Program-made: the position numbers and the translations under genes
Assembly: GCA_039024435.1 (NCBI GenBank)
Contig: JBCCQH010000108.1
Span: 1 to 28,273 of the forward strand
Direction: 5' to 3'
From: JBCCQH01 sp039024435
Lineage (GTDB): Bacteria > Bacteroidota > Bacteroidia > J057 > JADKCL01
DNA: 28,273 nt
The notes under the pieces: generated by a model
Database searches by the model: none
Seen by the model: only the letters and a program-made list of their open reading frames with translations
Told to the model about the DNA's origin: nothing
Shown: one piece after another, positions 16,335 through 24,935 of the stretch
Numbering within the stretch: the stretch's first letter is position 1
Layout: each line of letters starts with the position of its first letter

Positions 16335-18053
16335 ATGAAATTGCTGCTGCGTACGGCGCTGCTTCTGACCGGGGGAGTGCTTTGCTTCGTAAATCTGTTT
16401 GCCCAACCCCCGGATTCGGCCCTGTTTCGGGCCGTCCAGACCGGCAATTTAAGTGAGGCCGTTGGGTTGCTCGATGCCGGCGCGGTGGTCAACGCTGTCG
16501 ACGCCCAGGGATATTCGCCGCTCAGTTACGCTTGTGCCCAGGAAAATTTGCAGTTCATTCCGATGCTGCTGGGGTACGGTGCGGATTTTCGGGGAAAGGA
16601 TTTGACCGAAGCCCCGCTGATCACGGCGGTTCGTTGCGGCTCCTACAAGCACGTCATGCTGCTGCTGCGGGCGGGTGCTCCGGCCGACCAGGTCGACAGT
16701 ACCGGGCTCAATTTGATGTTCTTGGCCGCGGGCCGAAACCAGGTTGCGATGTTGCAGGAATTGCACGCGCAGCAGGTGCCCGCTTTTCTGCGGGAGAAAG
16801 GCCCCTGGCAATACGCCCACTCTTACGCGGCTTTTCGGGGGGCAGCCGATGCCTTGGTGGTTTTATTGGATCAGACGGGGATTTCGCCCGATGCACCGGA
16901 CCAGGGTCGGACGGCGCTGGGTTGGGCGGCGCTGGGGGGTGATCCGACGGCCTGCCAAATGTTGCTGGACCGGGGAGCCGACCCCAATCTTCCCGATGCC
17001 CAGGGGAGTTACCCGCTGCACCACGCTTGTGCAGGGGGACACGCTGCGGTGGCGCTGGCCCTGCTCGAGGCGGGGGCTACCCCAAATGCGGCGGATGGAA
17101 GCGGCAATTTTCCGGTGCACTATGCAGTAGAAAATGGAATGTATGCGATCATCCAAGTGCTGCGGTCGCGGGGGGCGAATCTAAATGCGCCCAATCGCGT
17201 GGGCAAATCGGCGCTGGCGGTGGCGGCAGAACGGGGAGATGCTTTGCTCTGCCGCGGCTTGCTGCAGATGGGGGCGGCTCCGGGACAAGCGGGGGTTCCG
17301 GAAACGGTAACCGCGATTTTGCGGCGGGACAGTGCCGCATTTGTCCGGGTGTTTCGTCCCAAAGTGGCGGTCAACTCCCGCTACCTCGGGCGGCGAATGT
17401 TGTCCTGGGCGATTTTGAGCGGGGAGGCGGAATTTGCCCGGAAACTCATCGCACGGGGAGCTGATCTGGCCGCCCGCGATGCCGATGGCCAAACGGCGCT
17501 GCACCACGCGGCCGCCATGGATCAGGGAGCCCTCATCGGCTTGTTGCTGGATCAAGGTCATCCGGTGGATCCGTTTGACTACGCGCATTTCACGCCGCTG
17601 CACCGGGCCGTAAAGGCGCGGCGCACGACCGCGATCAAGTGTCTCCTGGACCGGGGTGCCGGTTTGGATCTACCGACGAATGATGGGGATGGCAATCGGC
17701 TGCCTTTGCACCTGGCCATTGCGGGTGGGGTTCGTATCATCGATGCGGTGGCGGCGCGGGGAGCGGCACTCGACGTGCCGGACGGGTACGGGAATCAAAT
17801 CGCCCATCTGGCGGTGTTGAGCGGGGATACGGCGTCCTTGCGGTACGTGCTGGATGCCGGGGCGCGGGTCAATCCGGTGAACCAGGATGGTGATTCTCCC
17901 CTGCACCTCGCCGCGCGGCAGGGCAAGGAAGGCATGGGCCGCATGCTCCTGGAAGCCGGCGCGCAGGTGGATCGGCGCAATGCGAAGGGGGAAACCCCGG
18001 CGGAGGTTGCGTTTGGGAGCTTTCACTTGCGCCTGGGGACGATCTTGCGGTGA
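16335..18053 (+). CDS. Exported ankyrin-repeat protein
   Basis: The 572-residue product starts at ATG 16335 with a signal peptide (KLLLRTALLLTGGVLCFVNLFAQ). From about residue 28 to the end it consists of some 16 ankyrin repeats of about 33 residues, with clear motifs such as GRTALGWAALGGDPTACQML, GSYPLHHACAGGH, DGQTALHHAAA and DGDSPLHLAARQGKEG. Repeats 4, 9 and 10 are degenerate. Ankyrin stacks bind proteins; secretion of one into the periplasm or outside is less usual than a cytoplasmic location. A TATATTTA motif, one mismatch from the TAnnTTTG -7 element, lies at 16323-16330, four bases before the ATG. The gene converges on the methyltransferase gene with 42 bp between them; I see no hairpin there. 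Confidence 0.9.
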   Translation: MKLLLRTALLLTGGVLCFVNLFAQPPDSALFRAVQTGNLSEAVGLLDAGAVVNAVDAQGYSPLSYACAQENLQFIPMLLGYGADFRGKDLTEAPLITAVRCGSYKHVMLLLRAGAPADQVDSTGLNLMFLAAGRNQVAMLQELHAQQVPAFLREKGPWQYAHSYAAFRGAADALVVLLDQTGISPDAPDQGRTALGWAALGGDPTACQMLLDRGADPNLPDAQGSYPLHHACAGGHAAVALALLEAGATPNAADGSGNFPVHYAVENGMYAIIQVLRSRGANLNAPNRVGKSALAVAAERGDALLCRGLLQMGAAPGQAGVPETVTAILRRDSAAFVRVFRPKVAVNSRYLGRRMLSWAILSGEAEFARKLIARGADLAARDADGQTALHHAAAMDQGALIGLLLDQGHPVDPFDYAHFTPLHRAVKARRTTAIKCLLDRGAGLDLPTNDGDGNRLPLHLAIAGGVRIIDAVAARGAALDVPDGYGNQIAHLAVLSGDTASLRYVLDAGARVNPVNQDGDSPLHLAARQGKEGMGRMLLEAGAQVDRRNAKGETPAEVAFGSFHLRLGTILR

Positions 18054-18095
18054 TGGGGGGATGGTGGCGGTTTGAGCGTGAACTTTGCCGGCGGT

Positions 18096-19592
18096 TTAGA
18101 ATCCATATTTGCCTCGGAAAAAGCGATCCAACTCGTCATCGATTTCGGACGAATAAGTGGCCTCTACCTTGATTTGTTTCACTGCCTCCTTTACCAAACC
18201 CCCCACAGTTTCGATTTCTTTGGATTCGGGGATCATGATCGGTATCTTCTTGAGATAATTGGCGGGATTGTTTGCCGAGGGATTAATTGTTCGCAAGAGG
18301 GTATTGCAGGTCAGGGAATTAAAGTAGCCCAATAGATACAACGTCATCTCTTCCTCCTGCGGAAAGACTCCCACGATAGATTGATCAAATAATCTCCCGC
18401 CGATGAGGCTAGCGGACAATCGCCGGGAACTCACCATGGGAACCCCAATCCCATCTCGAAAATAATAGCTCGGATTCTGGAATCTTGCTTTTTTGTCGTT
18501 TTTGTAATGGCACACGGCGTTGACCGACCAATCCATGTACCACTCATTGGGTTTTAAAAAACGGGTTCCTCCCCCTTTGACAATCGGGACATAAAACTGG
18601 TCTCCCGAAATCCCTTGTAGGTCTTCGGTTCCATAGCTATCCGCAATCTGGGAAGGATTTACCATCCCGTAGGGCTTTGCATTGCGCACCTCCTTGGAAA
18701 TAACTTTGAGGAACTGTTTGTCATTGCCTGAATAGAAGCCGGTAACGCAATTGGCGATATCGCCTACTCTCGTCGTTGTATTTCGAATGAGCAGACTTAC
18801 TTCCGGCTTGTCAGACAACAGAAAGGCAAAATCAGGATTGTTGAGTATGTCTGCTTGCGCAACGGTTTGCGTTTGGGAAGCGGAGGCTCCTCGCGGAAGG
18901 TCAAAGACACTCTTGAATTCGCTCCGAACGGTAAAGGTCGAGTTTAACGATTTCGGATGCTCATTCTTGGTCAGGGCGACAATCGATAGATTGGCGTATC
19001 CGAAATTGACCCCGGGAAAGTAAGATGAAGGGAAGAGGGAAATTTCATCAAGGTTGGTTTCGGTCAGAATCGTTTTTCTGAGCATCTTGTGCATACGCAG
19101 GTTCAGCCAGGTGTCCGGAATGATGAAAACCAGTCTTCCACCCGGACGAAGCAACTGAATGCATTGGTAGAGAAAGAGGGAGTACGATTCTTTCACATAC
19201 ATTCCGGGGAAGTGTTTTTTCAAAAGTTTTCGCTTCTCCACCGCTCGCCATGCGCCATACGGTGGATTGGCAATGATGCGGTCGAACCAGCCTCCAGAAT
19301 TTGCTTTCAAGTAAAGATCTAAGTCCAGCAAGGTGTCACCGTTGGTCAGCGTGAGATTTTCGCATTCAATATATTTATCTTTCAGGAAGTCAAAAGTGGT
19401 AGGGTTTAGCTCGTAGGCCTCGATGTTTGCTTGGGGGTGCTGGGCCAAAATGGCATCGATGAATACGCCTTCCCCGGCGCAAGGCTCGAAAATAACATCG
19501 GTAGAATCACGAATTTGGAGCAACCGAATCATGTAGGCGATAATCGGCTCTGAATCGGTGTAAAATGCTTGATATTGCTTGGCTGCCTCCAT
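18096..19592 (-). CDS. Type II N6-adenine DNA methyltransferase (M.TaqI-like architecture)
   Basis: From ATG 19592 the product is 498 residues. An N-terminal Q-x-FYTDSEPI segment fits motif X, VIFEPCAGEGVFIDA (33-47) fits the SAM-binding motif I, and ANPPYGAW (108-115) is the catalytic NPPY motif IV of N6-adenine enzymes. RPGGRLVFIIPDTWL fits the next core strand. Residues from about 260 onward would form the target-recognition domain, as in TaqI-like enzymes. The catalytic core is complete. It modifies adenine in a specific site, which cannot be read from sequence. It follows the endonuclease gene on the same strand, and in the repaired reading of that gene the TGA stop overlaps this ATG by one base. 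Confidence 0.92.
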   Translation of the reverse strand: MEAAKQYQAFYTDSEPIIAYMIRLLQIRDSTDVIFEPCAGEGVFIDAILAQHPQANIEAYELNPTTFDFLKDKYIECENLTLTNGDTLLDLDLYLKANSGGWFDRIIANPPYGAWRAVEKRKLLKKHFPGMYVKESYSLFLYQCIQLLRPGGRLVFIIPDTWLNLRMHKMLRKTILTETNLDEISLFPSSYFPGVNFGYANLSIVALTKNEHPKSLNSTFTVRSEFKSVFDLPRGASASQTQTVAQADILNNPDFAFLLSDKPEVSLLIRNTTTRVGDIANCVTGFYSGNDKQFLKVISKEVRNAKPYGMVNPSQIADSYGTEDLQGISGDQFYVPIVKGGGTRFLKPNEWYMDWSVNAVCHYKNDKKARFQNPSYYFRDGIGVPMVSSRRLSASLIGGRLFDQSIVGVFPQEEEMTLYLLGYFNSLTCNTLLRTINPSANNPANYLKKIPIMIPESKEIETVGGLVKEAVKQIKVEATYSSEIDDELDRFFRGKYGF

Positions 19593-19692
19593 CACCAACT
19601 CAAGTATTTTTCTAAATCATTGTCGGATATAAATTCAACAAAAGAGCTATTTAAGTCTTCTTTCCACTGAATATTCGAATTGATCCAGTTTT
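19592..19692 (-). other. Displaced C-terminal coding segment of the restriction endonuclease (-1 frameshift)
   Basis: In the alternative frame this stretch encodes 32 residues rich in aromatic and acidic positions (W-I-N-S-N-I-Q-W, then FVEFISDNDLEKYLSW) and ends in TGA overlapping the methyltransferase ATG as TGATG. Without the shift the same interval would be 58 bp of unexplained non-coding DNA plus an odd C-terminus. Confidence 0.72.
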
Positions 19693-20505
19693 CAAATTGT
19701 AGCCTGAATGACGCTTGATAGCTGCATAAGCTGCTTGTCCCGCATACGCATTCCAAGTACCAGATTCGGCCAGTACTTGGAAGTAGTTGTTGTTCTCCTC
19801 GCTACGCACGAAGAGTGTGGGTTGATAATCTTCTTCCACTGCCTGGTAAACGCTGGCCACCAGAAGCAATCGGTTCACATTCCCTTTTTCGTTTGACCGG
19901 AACCCACTTTTGAAATCAACAACGTATTTTTTCCCGTCCTGGATGAAGTGTAAATCCAGTTCTAACTTGATTTCACCGGATGCGACCAATCCCCAGACCT
20001 TTTGGTAGTACTGCTTTAGTTGAGACTTATCCGCCTCGGTAATTTCCAACTGGTCAATGAAATCGGCAATTTCCGTGGTGAGGTTTTCTTTTACCACGGT
20101 AAACAAAGGAGGAACGAATAGTTGCAGTTCTTTGATTGGATGTTCAAAGGGCAGTTTGCAAAACGGCTCCCATAGCTCACCGATTCTCCGCGAAAAACTC
20201 ATGTACTCGTACGGCCAGACTGAGTGTCGGGCTTCGATCATTGCAATGTAGCTGGCATAGGTGGTGAGAAGAACGACTTCTAATTGCTCTTTTGTGGTCC
20301 AATTCTCCGCTTTTGCTTTCTGATTGATCGCTTTTTGAAGGGTCGAAGTGGATGATTTGAACGCTTTGTTTATTCGCCTTGCTTTTTTCTTGTACTGCTT
20401 ATCGCCGTATCTGGCACTTGCGTCGGCAATAAATTCCCGGGTGCGATCACGAAAGTAATGCAACAATTCCGCTTTGTTAGAGGCCAACTCCTTTCGAATG
20501 TTCAT
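19651..20505 (-). CDS. Type II restriction endonuclease, PD-(D/E)xK type, 3' end frameshifted
   Basis: From ATG 20505 (a GTG precedes it by one codon) the visible frame gives 284 residues. The first 120 are helical and Lys/Arg-rich. A PD-(D/E)xK-like core follows: ELDLHF at 182-187, then VVDFKSG with D197-x-K199, then SNEKGNVNRLLLVAS, a run typical of type II nucleases. The end, TGSIRIFSGKKT, looks out of frame. Adding one base to the four-base homopolymer at 19689-19692 gives NWINSNIQWKEDLNSSF and continues to a TGA at 19592-19594. That makes about 305 residues and overlaps the methyltransferase start. The role is to cut unmodified DNA at the site protected by the partner. The site specificity is unknown. 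The enzyme may be inactive if the shift is real. Confidence 0.82.
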   Translation of the reverse strand: MNIRKELASNKAELLHYFRDRTREFIADASARYGDKQYKKKARRINKAFKSSTSTLQKAINQKAKAENWTTKEQLEVVLLTTYASYIAMIEARHSVWPYEYMSFSRRIGELWEPFCKLPFEHPIKELQLFVPPLFTVVKENLTTEIADFIDQLEITEADKSQLKQYYQKVWGLVASGEIKLELDLHFIQDGKKYVVDFKSGFRSNEKGNVNRLLLVASVYQAVEEDYQPTLFVRSEENNNYFQVLAESGTWNAYAGQAAYAAIKRHSGYNLKTGSIRIFSGKKT

Positions 20506-20508
20506 CAC

Positions 20509-20807
20509 TTAAAATTAAAGAATAAAAGCGGATGACAGGCAGAGTTTGGATATTGAGGTAAAATCTACGGTGGATGATTCCTGTCCCTTTTCGTAAATTT
20601 TACATCAAATTTTCCGTCTTTACCCTAAAAACAAGTCATTTTACCAGAAGATTTGCGACCCCCAAGCTCCAACCTCCCCATGGCGGGCCATCGCCCCACT
20701 GACCACCCAAGGCGGCGCGTGGGCGCCGTCTCAACCCGGGTGACATCCGCCGGTACTGGACCGTACAATCGCAATGTTTAAGGAATCGGCTTGCGTTCTC
20801 CTCTGGC
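20509..20807. other. Intergenic region with GC-rich hairpin between uspA-like and restriction genes
   Basis: The part next to the nuclease gene (20509-20640) is AT-rich and should hold its promoter; a TAATTTTA lies just before the start codon on the minus strand. The part next to the stress-protein stop (20650-20760) is GC-rich and contains a nine-base stem with a four-base GTGG loop at 20710-20731, including one G-U pair. No T-run follows on either strand, so a standard terminator is not supported. Confidence 0.5.
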
Positions 20808-21620
20808 TCAATATTCATGCAGGGCCAACAGCGGGGTCTCTGCGTGGGTCGCGACTTTCTTCGTGAGGCTCGGATCAAACAGCTTTTGCAGCAGCGTCCG
20901 GCGGCGGGTCAGCATGGCAATGGCTTCAGAAGGATGCTGGCTCATGTGCTCCAGGAGACCGTCGCGCACCGACTCATTGGCGAGGAGGTAATTGTGGACT
21001 TCGCGGTCGGTCTTTTTGAGTTGGGCGTCCAGTTCGGCGAGGGCTTCGTGCGGGCCTTCGGTTCCGGGGGCAAATACGTGCAGCAGATCAATCACCGAGT
21101 TGAAAGGTGCAGTGAGGTCGATCAGGCGTTGGGCCGCCGCAAGGCTGCCAGTATCCAGGTCGGTGGCGAAGGTCACCCGCTTGAATCCGGAGAATGCGGC
21201 ACCGCGCGGGATGGCCAGGACTGGGGTGTGGGACTTGGCGATGACATTGGAGGTAGTGGAGCCGAGGACCACCTCTTCCATGCCGCTGGTGCCTTTGGTT
21301 CCCATGAGGATCAGGTCAACCGAGAAATGCTCGGCGGCGTCGAGCACAAGGTCGACCGGGCTGTCCTCGCGGACGTAGGTTTCGAAGGGCACGGGAGATT
21401 TTTTGCCGCGCAATTTCTCTTTTAGCGCTTGCATCTTTTCTTCGGCGTTGCGCTTGAGGCGGTTGCGCAGCGAGCGGATCGGGCTGCTGGAACTGTAGGG
21501 TTTTTCGTAGGCATTGACGATGTAGAGTTGCCCTTCGGTTACTTCCAGGATGGCGCGGGCGTAGTGCAGGGCATCGATTGCGTTCTGCGAATAGTCAGTG
21601 GGAACCAATATTTTTTTCAT
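20808..21620 (-). CDS. Tandem universal stress protein (UspA family)
   Basis: The 270-residue product has an N-terminal Usp domain starting MKKILVPTDYSQNAIDAL and the ATP-binding signature G-x2-G-x9-G-S/T in MGTKGTSGMEEVVLGSTT. A shorter second Usp-like half starts FKRVTFATDLD (about residue 150) and ends VATHAETPLLALHEY; it lacks the full nucleotide signature. Tandem Usp proteins of this length are common in Bacteroidota. These cytoplasmic proteins respond to starvation, redox or envelope stress, with an unknown direct role. The gene is monocistronic; the promoter candidate is at 21667-21674. Confidence 0.93.
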   Translation of the reverse strand: MKKILVPTDYSQNAIDALHYARAILEVTEGQLYIVNAYEKPYSSSSPIRSLRNRLKRNAEEKMQALKEKLRGKKSPVPFETYVREDSPVDLVLDAAEHFSVDLILMGTKGTSGMEEVVLGSTTSNVIAKSHTPVLAIPRGAAFSGFKRVTFATDLDTGSLAAAQRLIDLTAPFNSVIDLLHVFAPGTEGPHEALAELDAQLKKTDREVHNYLLANESVRDGLLEHMSQHPSEAIAMLTRRRTLLQKLFDPSLTKKVATHAETPLLALHEY

Positions 21621-21666
21621 CTCCAGCTCTTGTTTCAGTCGGTCGGCCGGATTGCCGGCTACTTTC

Positions 21667-21674
21667 CAAACCTA
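21667..21674 (-). promoter_or_regulatory. Candidate -7 element TAGGTTTG for the uspA-like gene
   Basis: On the minus strand this matches the Bacteroidota TAnnTTTG consensus exactly, 46 bp before the start codon. The nearest upstream TTTG is only 14 bp away, shorter than the usual 17-23 bp, so the -33 partner is doubtful. A small GCCGG/CCGGC hairpin lies in the leader at 21646-21659. Confidence 0.38.
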
Positions 21675-22010
21675 ATAAATTTCTTGGGCAAATTCCCGAA
21701 AGCTCCGGCAGCAGTGGAGAAAAACGCGACCCAAGGGTGGAGAAAGATGACCAAGTAAAACCGCGGGATTCAATTTCCCCTGCCGCGGGGCATCCCGGGC
21801 AAAGCTGCTTCGCGCAAAGGCGGAAACAAATCAAAATATCCACCAACATTTTGCCCTGCCTTGCGTAGGCCCAAACATACCCCTGGAGGGAAATTTGCCC
21901 GAATAGAACGAATTTTCGACCATCGGCACACGGCAAGCGAAGAAAATAATTGCCCGCGGGCCAACACAAAACGGCACGAACATTGTTGAAGTAGGTAGAA
22001 AGACCCCAGA
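21675..22010. other. Intergenic region between uspA-like gene and membrane-protein gene
   Basis: Divergent promoters must lie here. I see no open frame with family features, no convincing repeats and no clear promoter for the plus-strand gene. Overlapping frames on both strands look non-coding. Confidence 0.4.
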
Positions 22011-22589
22011 ATGAACTCGGAGAGCAAAGGACAAGGCAGCGCATTCATCAATCGACTCGGCACCGAACTGCTCATGGCGCCGATTTACCTCATGTACATG
22101 GGCATGTTGTTGTTGGGGATGTACCTGCTGCACCGCTTCGTGCCGGCAATCACTTTTCGAACGGTGGATTTTGTGGTGGTAACCGGCCTGTTTGTTCTGT
22201 TTTACATGATCCGCGCTTACATTTCGTTGGGCAACAATTACCACGACATCATTGTCGGGGACGAGCGCATCCAAATTGTCAACCGTATTCCGGGCTTCAA
22301 ACGGCAAGTGGAAGTCCCAATCAAGGACATCGAAGAGGTGGTCTTCACCGAGAGCCACATCGACCTGGAAAAGCCACGGGTGGCGGGACTTTTGCGCGAA
22401 ACTTACCGCCACCCCGAGCGCAAATGGCTGGAGATTCATACCCAAGAAGAAACCCTGCGCTGGAAGTGCTACGGTATTGAACAGGGCGCCACGGTGCTGA
22501 ATCCGACCGCTTCCTACGACGACCTCTACCAGTACCTAAAGACGGAACTGGAGATCCCGGTGCGCCGGGTCAGCAATCGGGCGGCCTGA
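22011..22589 (+). CDS. Small membrane protein with two N-terminal helices and a cytoplasmic beta domain
   Basis: The 192-residue product has two membrane helices at about 20-42 and 52-72. A soluble domain with strand-rich patterning follows (HDIIVGDERIQIVNRIPGFK, VEVPIKDIEEVVFTES, KWLEIHTQEETLRWKCYGI). That pattern resembles the PH-like domain of bacterial membrane proteins with an N-terminal hairpin. No catalytic motif is present. It stands alone, divergent from the stress protein. I do not recognise a specific family. Confidence 0.68.
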   Translation: MNSESKGQGSAFINRLGTELLMAPIYLMYMGMLLLGMYLLHRFVPAITFRTVDFVVVTGLFVLFYMIRAYISLGNNYHDIIVGDERIQIVNRIPGFKRQVEVPIKDIEEVVFTESHIDLEKPRVAGLLRETYRHPERKWLEIHTQEETLRWKCYGIEQGATVLNPTASYDDLYQYLKTELEIPVRRVSNRAA

Positions 22590-23058
22590 TCCCGGGTTGA
22601 TTTTCTTTTTCTCTCGTTGACGGTCCACGGCTGATCACCCGTTCCCTCCCGGGTTTCCGGAAGCGTCGGCACGTGAACGAATTGTAACTTTTTCCTGTCC
22701 CGCGACTTTTCCGCCTACGGACAAATCCCCCCGGCAAAGCTCATTTGATCACCTTCTGCATTTGCCGTGGACAGGTGGCTTTGGAAAAAGTGGGGGTTTC
22801 TATTACCTTCGCTGCGAACGTTAGGGCAAGCTTTGTGCGCCGTGTGATACCGGCCGAACCACGAAATGTCTTCCAGGGTGTTTACCGATGACTCGCAAGA
22901 ATGAAACGTGAGTATCATCTAATGCAACACCGATGATTTTTACCCGCAAAGAATCGATTTACCTTTATGTAAGTCCGATTTCGGCACTTGCTGGGACAGG
23001 TGCGTTGGGACCAACCTCTACAACTTTACATTACTTGAATCAATCTACCAAAGCCGCA
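22590..23058. promoter_or_regulatory. Intergenic region upstream of the fibre gene, with a CGGCAAA inverted repeat
   Basis: A perfect seven-base inverted repeat, CGGCAAA at 22732-22738 and TTTGCCG at 22761-22767, is separated by 22 bp and could be an operator. A TTTG at 22780 and TATTACCT at 22801 have promoter-like spacing but a poor -7 match. The frame open from 22933 adds no domain ahead of the signal peptide at 23059. Nothing else is clear. Confidence 0.3.
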
Positions 23059-24907
23059 ATGATGAAAAGATTTCTTCTCTCCGTGATCGTATCGTGCTTT
23101 GCGATCACCTTGTACGGGCAGACCGGAAATACCACTTTGGGTACCGCAGCCGGTGACAACCTCTCCACGGGGGATTACGACACCTTTATTGGCGACTCTG
23201 CCGGTACCAACAACAGCTCCGGCTCCAACAACACCTTTGTCGGTGAACAAGCCGGTTACAGCAATACCTCTTCCTCGGACAACACCTTCATCGGGCAAGA
23301 TGCCGGACGCAGCAACACCACCGGGGCGGACAATACCTACCTGGGTAAACTGGCTGGTTCGCAGTCCACCGCAACCGACAACACTTTCCTTGGTTGTGAG
23401 GCCGGGGAAAACAATACCTCCGGTTCGGACAACACGTTTGTCGGTGAGGAAGCGGGCCAGTTCAATACCACCGGCCGCGACAACACCTTCTTGGGGGAGG
23501 ACGCCGGCTACAACAATACCGACGGGGACGACAACACTTTTGTCGGGAGTACCGCGGGCCGGACCAATACCACGGGGCTACCGCAATACCTTTATCGGCA
23601 ACGAAGCGGGCTACGACAATACCGACGGCCACCACAACACCAATGTAGGGGACTCGGCCGGGGTTGACTGCTCGGATGGGATCTACAATACGATGGTCGG
23701 TGCGGCCGCGGGAGCGGCCAATGAGCATGGTGACCGCAACACGTTCATCGGATCGTACTGCGGCTGGGACAACAACCGGACCAACTCCACCACCAACGCA
23801 AACGAGAATACCTACGTCGGCTTTGAATGCGGTTACTCGAACCGGGAAGGCTCAAACAACGTCGGTATGGGATCCTACGCTGACTTCACGAATACGAACC
23901 GGTCCCGGTGTACCTTTATTGGGTCCGACATTGACATGCGGCAAAATGACGGGATTGCCCTCGGCTACAGCGCGGACCTCAATGGTCAGTACGGTATGGC
24001 CCTCGGCGAATACTCGGATGTGGACCAGAGCTACGCCGTCGCGATCGGCTACGCGTCGCGCGCCAACGGCAACAGTTCCATCGCGTTTGGGCGTTTTGAT
24101 TCGACCAGCGCCACCAATGCCATCTCCATAGGTTACGACGCCCACGGGAGCGGCTATTCAGGCATCAATATGGGCTACCAGTCTGCCGTTGAGGACAGTT
24201 ACAGCGTCGCCCTGGGCCATCTAGCGGGGGCCAATGCGAAGAACAGCATTGCCATCGGTTACACGTCCACCATCGCCGCCGGGGCGGAGAATTCCATTGC
24301 CATCGGCCACGGCGCCAGCGTCAGCTCTTCCAATGAGGTGTACATCGGAAACAGTTCCATCGTCTCCATTGGTGGGGTCGTGAACTGGACCGCGACCTCG
24401 GACGCCCGCTTCAAGAACAACGTCAAAGAAAATGTGCCGGGACTCGATTTCATCATGAATTTGCGACCGGTCACCTACAACATGGACGTCAATGCCATCG
24501 AGGAATTCCACGGGCGTACCATCGATGGAGGAATGCGAAAACACATGGACGCCAAAGGGCAAATTGTCTATACAGGCTTCCTCGCCCAGGAAGTAGAGCA
24601 GGCTGCCCGCGATGCGGACTACAACTTCAGTGGGGTTGATCCGCCCAAGTACGATGGGGATGCCTATGGGATTCGCTACGCCGAATTTGTCGTTCCCCTC
24701 GTGAAAGCTACCCAAGAGCTCAACGCCAAGATCGAGGAGCAGCAAGCGGTCATTTCCCAGCAAGAATCCACGATCAAAGCCTACGAGGCCCAACTCGGCA
24801 AGGTCGAAACCGATTACAAGGAAGCATTGCTCGAACTCACCGCCCGGCTCAAGGCACTGGAAACGGAAGTCCAGCAGGGGCGCAACAAGCAAATGGTTTC
24901 CCGCTAA
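23059..24907 (+). pseudogene. YadA-head-like fibre protein with C-terminal peptidase S74 (auto-processing chaperone) domain, frameshifted
   Basis: A signal peptide starts at ATG 23059 or 23062 (MKRFLLSVIVSCFAITLYGQ). Next come about ten NTF-x-G-x-x-AG-x-x-NTTG-x-x repeats of 17 residues, then YadA-head-like 14-15-residue repeats (AVAIGYASRANGNSSIAFG). The end is a peptidase S74 domain starting TSDARFKNNV, with LRPVTYNMD, GFLAQEVEQAA and a coiled coil. The frame breaks at 23574-23577: removing one G of the four restores TTGYRNTF and joins both parts into about 615 residues. Such fibres form trimers, and S74 domains assemble them and then cut themselves off, here expected between S (24398) and D (24401). 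Whether the shift is real or an assembly error is open. The next gene starts 28 bp on. Confidence 0.85.
23180..23640 (+). repeat. 51-bp in-frame repeat (17-residue fibre-shaft unit)
   Basis: Units encode NTF-[VIL]-G-x-x-AG-x-x-NT-x-G-x-x at a 51-bp period, with one 48-bp unit. The presumed one-base insertion at 23574-23577 lies inside this array, where slippage or misassembly is easy. Confidence 0.8.
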
Positions 24908-24935
24908 TTTTTCCGTCGACCTACACCACGAGCAC

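Noticed and set aside
20636..20878. 80-codon minus-strand frame across the uspA stop
   Set aside because: It overlaps the end of a clear uspA-like gene, is Arg/Gly/Trp-rich from GC-rich non-coding DNA, and has no family.
22933..23058. 42-codon N-terminal extension of the fibre protein
   Set aside because: A typical signal peptide starts at 23059/23062; the extension would bury it and has no recognisable feature.
23180..23640. Regular short-period repeats that could suggest a CRISPR array
   Set aside because: The period is a codon multiple (51 bp), the units are protein-coding and diverge at third positions, and there are no constant repeats with unique spacers or cas genes.
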